Shown in pieces: positions 59,397-64,000 of a stretch of DNA of 64,000 nt. The DNA comes from an uncultured Amylibacter sp. (lineage in GTDB: Bacteria > Pseudomonadota > Alphaproteobacteria > Rhodobacterales > Rhodobacteraceae). A model generated the notes under the pieces. That model was not told the DNA's origin. It ran no database searches and was given only the letters and a program-made list of their open reading frames with translations. How positions within the stretch are numbered: position 1 is the stretch's first letter; each line of letters begins with the position of its first letter. Location of the stretch: the NCBI GenBank assembly GCA_943846615.1, contig OX044354.1, positions 1,058,359 through 1,122,358 on the forward strand, given 5' to 3'. The position numbers and the translations under genes were made by a program.

Positions 59397-60643
59397 GTCA
59401 GCGCGATATAACGCACCATGTCACCATGTGCGATTTCTCGGGCACCGTGATCCAGCGCCACAAGACCATCCGCCCATGATAGGCCGGAAATGCGGCCTGA
59501 ACCTTCGGATGCGAAAACCTCTGCGTGGCCATCTGCGTTCAGGCGGGCACGTAGGTATTCGGAACGCCCGTGTTTTTTCGATTTCGTAAATGCGGCGGGG
59601 ACGTGGATGGCGGGTGGGGTTAGCCAGCCTTCGCCAGAGAGAACTCCACAGGTGGGGCGGGCGAAAATATGGGTGCAGACCATCGCCGCCACGGGATTTC
59701 CAGGTAGTCCGAAAACGGGTGTGTTGTTCCATAGGGCCAGCGCCAACGGGCGTCCCGGTTTGACGGCGATGCGCCATGTTTGCAGGTTGGCGCGTTCGGA
59801 TAACAGTTTTGAAATGTGGTCTTCGTCGCCTGCGGATGCGCCGCCAGTGGTTAGGATCACATCGGCGGATTTGGCGGCGTGATCCAGTGCGGTGGCGATT
59901 TGTTCTGCGTCGTCTGGGATGATGCCGATATCAACGGGGGCGTAGCCCCAAGCCGCGATTTGCGCCAGCAACATGGGACGGTTGGCATCGAATACCATGC
60001 CGTCATTTTTGGCATGGCCCGCGTCTACCAGTTCCGTCCCTGTGGTTAGGACGGCAACGCGGAGTTGATCAAAGACCGCGACGGTTTCGACACCGCTGGA
60101 GGCAAGAACGCCGAGATCGGAGGGGCGTATTTTGTGGCCCGCGTGCAGGATTGTTTGGCCCATTTTAATGTCTTCGCCTTGGGGGCGTGCATTTGCGCCC
60201 GCTTTTAGGCCTGTGCGAAAATAGATGTGGGTATCGTCGCGATTGATGTCCTCTTGCAAGATGATCGTATCGACACCGTTTGGCACCGCCGCGCCCGTTA
60301 GGATGCGAATTGCGTGGCCCTTGGGGATTTTGCCCGTGAATACCTGTCCCGCCGCCGCGCGTCCATTGACCAAGGGGAGCTTGATTTCATCGCCTGATGG
60401 TAGGTCAGCGTGGGCGAAAGCATAGCCATCGACAGCGGCATTTTCGAAGGGTGGATGATCGGATTGTGACACAACATCAGCGGCCAAAATGCGGCCCAGC
60501 GCGGCGTCTGTTTTGATGTTGGATGATCCCACGACGCGGGTCAAACCATCGCGCAAACGATCCAGCGCCACGTCCACGGGTGTCCATTCCACGCCGCGCG
60601 GCATTGCAAAACAATTGTCGCGCAAGGGTGGTGGTTTGATCAT
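59393..60643 (-). CDS. moeA: Molybdopterin molybdotransferase MoeA
   Basis: 416 aa: DHPPFENAAVDGYAFAHADL, GAAVPNGVDTIILQEDI, TTGTELVD, ILTTGGASAGDEDHI and FGLPGNPVAAMVC. It inserts molybdate into adenylated molybdopterin. It overlaps mobB by four bases at its start, as do all junctions in this operon. Confidence 0.95.
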   Translation of the reverse strand: MIKPPPLRDNCFAMPRGVEWTPVDVALDRLRDGLTRVVGSSNIKTDAALGRILAADVVSQSDHPPFENAAVDGYAFAHADLPSGDEIKLPLVNGRAAAGQVFTGKIPKGHAIRILTGAAVPNGVDTIILQEDINRDDTHIYFRTGLKAGANARPQGEDIKMGQTILHAGHKIRPSDLGVLASSGVETVAVFDQLRVAVLTTGTELVDAGHAKNDGMVFDANRPMLLAQIAAWGYAPVDIGIIPDDAEQIATALDHAAKSADVILTTGGASAGDEDHISKLLSERANLQTWRIAVKPGRPLALALWNNTPVFGLPGNPVAAMVCTHIFARPTCGVLSGEGWLTPPAIHVPAAFTKSKKHGRSEYLRARLNADGHAEVFASEGSGRISGLSWADGLVALDHGAREIAHGDMVRYIALT

Positions 60644-61137
60644 GACAGGCCCTGATGTTTTAGGATGAAATCGGCGATTGCGACGGTGTTGTTTAGATCG
60701 AAAACGGGCACATCCAATGCGCCGACGTCGGTGTCGGATGCAACGGCGCAGATACTTTCATCGCTGGTTTGGCGTAATGGATCGGTGACAGCGGCGCGGT
60801 GGCATTCGATCTTGGGATGGGATTCGCGTTTGTAACCCTCGACCAAAATCAGATCGACGGGAGACATGCGGGCCAGGAGATCGTCGAAGGGTGGCTCCTC
60901 CTCTTCGCGCAATTCGTGCATTAAGGCCCAGCGATTTCCAGAGGCAAGCATGACTTCGGAAGCGCCGGCGATACGGTGGCGGTGGCTATCGCGACCCTTG
61001 TGATCTACGTCAAACGAATGGTGGGCGTGTTTGATTGTGGATACCTTAAATCCGCGCGATGTGATTTCGGTGACCAGACGTTCCATCAATCCCGTTTTAC
61101 CTGCGTTTTTCCATCCTGTGACGCCGAATATTTTCAT
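60640..61137 (-). CDS. mobB: Molybdopterin-guanine dinucleotide biosynthesis adaptor MobB
   Basis: 165 aa GTPase-like: P-loop GVTGWKNAGKTGLMERLV, ISTIKHAHHSFDVD variant and LILVEGYKRESHPKIE. It assists MobA. ATGA overlaps on both sides show translational coupling. Confidence 0.93.
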   Translation of the reverse strand: MKIFGVTGWKNAGKTGLMERLVTEITSRGFKVSTIKHAHHSFDVDHKGRDSHRHRIAGASEVMLASGNRWALMHELREEEEPPFDDLLARMSPVDLILVEGYKRESHPKIECHRAAVTDPLRQTSDESICAVASDTDVGALDVPVFDLNNTVAIADFILKHQGLS

Positions 61138-61742
61138 TTATTTTTGCCCTGTAATATTAATTCTGCCTGCGCCATGTCGGCGGGTGTATTCACATTGTAA
61201 AATGGATCGAACCCATCCGATTTCCATTCAACGCCGCGCCAATCGTGTTGTTTCACAAATCCCATCACCTTACGCATTCCGCCATTTATGGAGGCGCGTA
61301 GCTCTTCGCGCAAGTCGATATCCCACAGGCCAAATGTAGGGTGAAGCGCGAATTTTTCGACTGCGTTGTCGTCACGCGCAATGTTGATGGCCTTTGCATC
61401 GATGGACATGCGTTCAACCAAATCCGTGGGGAAAAATGGCGTGTCTGCGGCGACGGTTTGGATGTGGGTGAAACCGTGAGAGGCCGCGTAATCCATGCCA
61501 GCCAGAATGCCTGCCAATGGGCCCGCGTAACCATCGATGCTGTCTGGTACGACGGGTAGGCTGAACGCGCCAAAGCGTCTGGCGTCGCCGTTAGCGTTAA
61601 TCACCACCCCGTGCACTTGGTGGTGCAAGCGGGTGATCGCGTGGCGCATCAACGGTTCGCCAGCCAAGGACAGCAACGATTTGTCGCCCCCACCCATGCG
61701 TGTGGACAATCCGCCCGCCAATATCACACCCACCGGTCTCAT
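61134..61742 (-). CDS. mobA: Molybdenum cofactor guanylyltransferase MobA
   Basis: 202 aa: VILAGGLSTRMGGGDKSLLS, the metal-binding TVAADTPFFPTDL and NVNTPADMAQAE near the end. It adds GMP to molybdopterin to make the bis-MGD cofactor used by formate dehydrogenase. Four-base overlaps with fdhD and mobB. Confidence 0.94.
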   Translation of the reverse strand: MRPVGVILAGGLSTRMGGGDKSLLSLAGEPLMRHAITRLHHQVHGVVINANGDARRFGAFSLPVVPDSIDGYAGPLAGILAGMDYAASHGFTHIQTVAADTPFFPTDLVERMSIDAKAINIARDDNAVEKFALHPTFGLWDIDLREELRASINGGMRKVMGFVKQHDWRGVEWKSDGFDPFYNVNTPADMAQAELILQGKNK

Positions 61743-62608
61743 TTTGTATCGTAAACCACGCGATCACGGCCCGACAGGCACATGAAACGTTGCCCGCGTA
61801 GGCGTCCGATTAATGTCAGGCCAACTTGGTTTGCGATTTCCACGCCCCATGCAGTGAACCCCGAACGCGAGGCCAGAATTGGGATGCCCATGTTGGCGCA
61901 TTTGATCACCATTTCGGATGTTAAGCGGCCCGTTGTGTACAGGATTTTATTGTCAGGCGTTTCGTTATTAAGGTGCATCCAGCCCGAAATTTTATCGACT
62001 GCGTTGTGACGACCAACGTCTTCCATATAGACCAAAGGACGGTCGCCTTCGCATAACACGGTGCCGTGGATTGCCCCAGCGTTCAGATACAGGCTGTCTG
62101 TTTGATTGATGGTTTTTGACAGCGCATAGAGCCATGAGGTACGCAGTTCGGTTTTTGGTAATTCCAAACCTTCCAGACCCTCCATCATGTCACCGAATAC
62201 GGTGCCAACGGCGCAGCCCGATGTGCGGGTTTTCTTTTTTAACTTCTCTTCATAAATTGTTTGCCCGTCTGTGCGCACGACTGCTGTTTCCAACTCTTCG
62301 TCGTAATCGATGCCCAAGACATTTTCGTCCGCACCCAGCATGCCTTGATTTTTCAAAAATCCCAGCGCGAGGTATTCGGGGTAATCGCCGATTGTCATGG
62401 CGGTGACGATCTCTTGGTTATTGAGGAAGATGGTTAAGGGGCGTTCTTCGACGACATTGATGTCGGTGGCGTCCCCATTTTGATCAAAGCCCTGAACGGA
62501 TCGTGTCAGGTTTGTCCGCGACATGTCGGGTTTAAGCAAAAAGGTATCGTTTACGTCTGACAATTGCGGCCTCTGGCTTTTTGTACTTGCACTGTGTGTG
62601 TTTTCCAT
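61739..62608 (-). CDS. fdhD: Formate dehydrogenase sulfurtransferase FdhD
   Basis: 289 aa. It has VEERPLTIFLNNQEIVTAMT, YPEYLALGFL, the Cys loop TSGCAVGTVFGD (one Cys, not the CxxC of E. coli), CEGDRPLVYMEDVGRHNAVD and TTGRLTSEMVIKCANMGIPI. It moves sulfur from a cysteine desulfurase to the Mo cofactor of formate dehydrogenase. First gene of fdhD-mobA-mobB-moeA; the structural fdh genes are not in the window. Confidence 0.94.
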   Translation of the reverse strand: MENTHSASTKSQRPQLSDVNDTFLLKPDMSRTNLTRSVQGFDQNGDATDINVVEERPLTIFLNNQEIVTAMTIGDYPEYLALGFLKNQGMLGADENVLGIDYDEELETAVVRTDGQTIYEEKLKKKTRTSGCAVGTVFGDMMEGLEGLELPKTELRTSWLYALSKTINQTDSLYLNAGAIHGTVLCEGDRPLVYMEDVGRHNAVDKISGWMHLNNETPDNKILYTTGRLTSEMVIKCANMGIPILASRSGFTAWGVEIANQVGLTLIGRLRGQRFMCLSGRDRVVYDTK

Positions 62609-62621
62609 CGAACATTACCAC

Positions 62622-63344
62622 ATGGCAAAAAACATAACATCAAATAAATCGGCATTCTGGCTGGGATATCGCGACACGTTACCGTTTTGGTTGGTGGTCG
62701 GACCGTTTGGCCTGTTGTTTGGCGCGGTCGCAACAGAAGCGGGTTTGAACCTGTTCGAGGCGATGGTGATGACGACCTTGGTGGTTGCGGGGGCGTCGCA
62801 ATTTACGGCACTGACCCTAATGGGTGAAAATGCACCGGTGTTTATTATTTTGCTGACAGCCTTGGCAGTGAATTTGCGTATGGCGATGTATTCCGCCGCG
62901 TTGGCCCCGCATTTGGGGCGTGAGCCGTTGGGGATGCGGGTATTGTATGCCTATTTTATGGTGGATCAAAGTTTTGGTGTGGCGATTAATAAATATGAAG
63001 AGAACCCAGATATGACCCCGCGCCAAAAGGGTTTGTATTATGCTGGCAGTTTTATGTCTGTGTTTCCGCTTTGGTTGATCACATCATTATTGGGCGCATT
63101 GGTCGGCGCACAAATTCCGCCCGAATATGCGTTAGATTTCGCATTACCTATCTGTTTCATCGCCTTATCTGCGCCATTGATGCGCAGCTTGCCACATTTT
63201 GTGGCGGCGATTGTTTCGATGTTGGGCACGGTTTTGTTTGTGAATATCCCTTACAGTTTGGGATTATTGTTGGCGGCGTTTATTGCCATGATGGTGGCGG
63301 CGCAGTTGGAATTATGGCTGAAACGGAGACAGGCAAATGGTTGA
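62622..63344 (+). CDS. AzlC family branched-chain amino acid exporter, large subunit
   Basis: 240 aa from the ATG at 62622, chosen because a longer frame would overlap the divergent fdhD gene. It begins MAKNITSNKSAFWLGYRDTL, then PFWLVVGPFGLLFGAVATEA and VVAGASQFTALTL, the AzlC hallmark, with about seven membrane segments. It works with the small AzlD subunit that follows, with an 8-base overlap. Confidence 0.92.
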   Translation: MAKNITSNKSAFWLGYRDTLPFWLVVGPFGLLFGAVATEAGLNLFEAMVMTTLVVAGASQFTALTLMGENAPVFIILLTALAVNLRMAMYSAALAPHLGREPLGMRVLYAYFMVDQSFGVAINKYEENPDMTPRQKGLYYAGSFMSVFPLWLITSLLGALVGAQIPPEYALDFALPICFIALSAPLMRSLPHFVAAIVSMLGTVLFVNIPYSLGLLLAAFIAMMVAAQLELWLKRRQANG

Positions 63345-63663
63345 CCCGATGAAATTATGGGTGATAATTTTCGGGCTGGGCATCGGCACGTTTATCATCC
63401 GCTTTTCTTTTCTGGGCCTGATTGGCGGGCGTGAATTGCCCGAATGGGCGATGCGGCATTTGAATTATGTTGGTGTGGCCGTGATGCCTGGGTTGATTGC
63501 GCCAATGCTTGTATGGCCAGAGGCAACGGGTGGCGCATTGGATGCGCCGCGCCTGTTGGCGGCATTGGCGGCGTTTAGCGTCGGGATTTGGCGCAGGTCA
63601 GCGTTATGGGCTGTGATTGCAGGATTTGGCGTATTGTACGCGATGATTTTTCTGGGACTTTAG
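63337..63663 (+). CDS. AzlD domain protein, small exporter subunit
   Basis: 108 aa with four hydrophobic segments: LWVIIFGLGIGTFIIRFSFL near the start, LNYVGVAVMPGLIAPML in the middle. Partner of the AzlC-type subunit; together they probably export branched-chain or related amino acids. It ends four bases into the convergent Lrp gene, which may regulate it. Confidence 0.9.
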   Translation: MVDPMKLWVIIFGLGIGTFIIRFSFLGLIGGRELPEWAMRHLNYVGVAVMPGLIAPMLVWPEATGGALDAPRLLAALAAFSVGIWRRSALWAVIAGFGVLYAMIFLGL

Positions 63664-64000
63664 ACAGGCATTGCAGTTGTTTTGAACACGGTACGTAACG
63701 CAAAGCTGCTTTGCATTTGGCTGACGTGCGGCAAGCGCGACAAGAATTGGCGGTGTATGCGCGCGAAATCGTCGGTGTCACTGGCGACGACCTTTAGCAT
63801 ATAATCCGCGGTGCCTGCCATGAGGTGACATTCCAATACATCGGGGATCAGGGCGACCGCGCGCTCGAATCCATCAAGGACTGCATCCGCCTGCCCTGAC
63901 AATGTGATTTCCACAAATACCGTGGTTTTGCGATCTATTTTTCGCGGATCTAACAGGGCGACGTAGTCTTTGATAATCCCTTCGGATTCCAGACGTTGCA
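63660..64000 (-). CDS. Lrp/AsnC family regulator (5' end outside window)
   Basis: The frame runs from the stop at 63660 to the window end without a start, giving about 113 residues of the C-terminal part. QRLESEGIIKDYVALLDPRK is the end of the HTH and linker. VFVEITLSGQ, CHLMAGTADYMLKVVASD and the closing strand are the RAM ligand-binding domain. Lrp-type proteins sense amino acids. Its position beside an AzlCD exporter suggests it controls amino-acid export. Confidence 0.88.
   Translation of the reverse strand, partial: QRLESEGIIKDYVALLDPRKIDRKTTVFVEITLSGQADAVLDGFERAVALIPDVLECHLMAGTADYMLKVVASDTDDFARIHRQFLSRLPHVSQMQSSFALRTVFKTTAMPV

Overview
The window is a chromosomal segment of an alphaproteobacterium of the order Rhodobacterales (roseobacter group). 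The inference rests on the gene families: the RpoB/RpoC and ribosomal protein sequences, ETF-ubiquinone oxidoreductase, FdhD/MobA/MobB/MoeA, an FnrL-type box before a universal stress gene, and conserved small roseobacter membrane proteins. By eye the base composition is moderate, lower in GC than most roseobacters. No rRNA, tRNA, CRISPR array, transposase or integrase was found.

The backbone, nearly all on the minus strand from about 43.2 kb down to 8 kb, is the beta-operon/str/S10 supercluster: secE, nusG, rplK, rplA, rplJ, rplL, rpoB, rpoC, rpsL, rpsG, fusA, tuf, rpsJ, rplC, rplD, rplW, rplB, rpsS, rplV, rpsC, rplP. It is broken by accessory blocks. Between nusG and rplK lie a LacI regulator and a PhyH oxygenase. 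Between rplA and rplJ lie an AT-rich DUF4760 block and a hairpin-rich stretch. Between rpoC and rpsL lie surface-polysaccharide genes. Between rplW and rplB lie 4.4 kb holding a HEPN-type gene, a universal stress gene and secreted or unknown proteins. After rplP the usual rpmC-rpsQ continuation is missing.

The most unusual structure is a recurring scar. Three genes (a HAD phosphatase, rplP and rplW) are each followed by a small cargo of one or two genes and then by a diverged second copy of their own 3' end. For rplP and rplW the copy includes the intrinsic terminator. This is the geometry left when DNA enters at the 3' end of a gene and supplies a replacement 3' end, but no recombinase is visible. 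The two rplP 3' regions also carry different chains of perfect hairpins, and similar chains occur near two other accessory junctions.

The rpsL-rpsG-fusA segment (about 19.1-22.0 kb) differs in codon style from its neighbours. It carries about ten single-base indels in fusA and one in rpsG. Because both genes are essential, a consensus or assembly problem, or a chimeric patch, is the likeliest explanation.

Left of the supercluster (1-6 kb) are an oxygenase, a membrane-anchored NYN-type nuclease, a thioredoxin-like protein, a MATE transporter, a HAD phosphatase and a sugar dehydrogenase. Right of it (43-64 kb) are exported paralogues, a GFA-family protein, DsbA, a dihaem cytochrome c, Tag, an EAL protein, a TrmN6-like methyltransferase, polyprenyl synthase, IspE, a TPR protein, an OYE-family oxidoreductase, ETF-QO, GreA, a PLA2-like secreted protein, the molybdenum-cofactor/formate dehydrogenase accessory operon moeA-mobB-mobA-fdhD, an AzlCD transporter and an Lrp-type regulator cut by the window edge.
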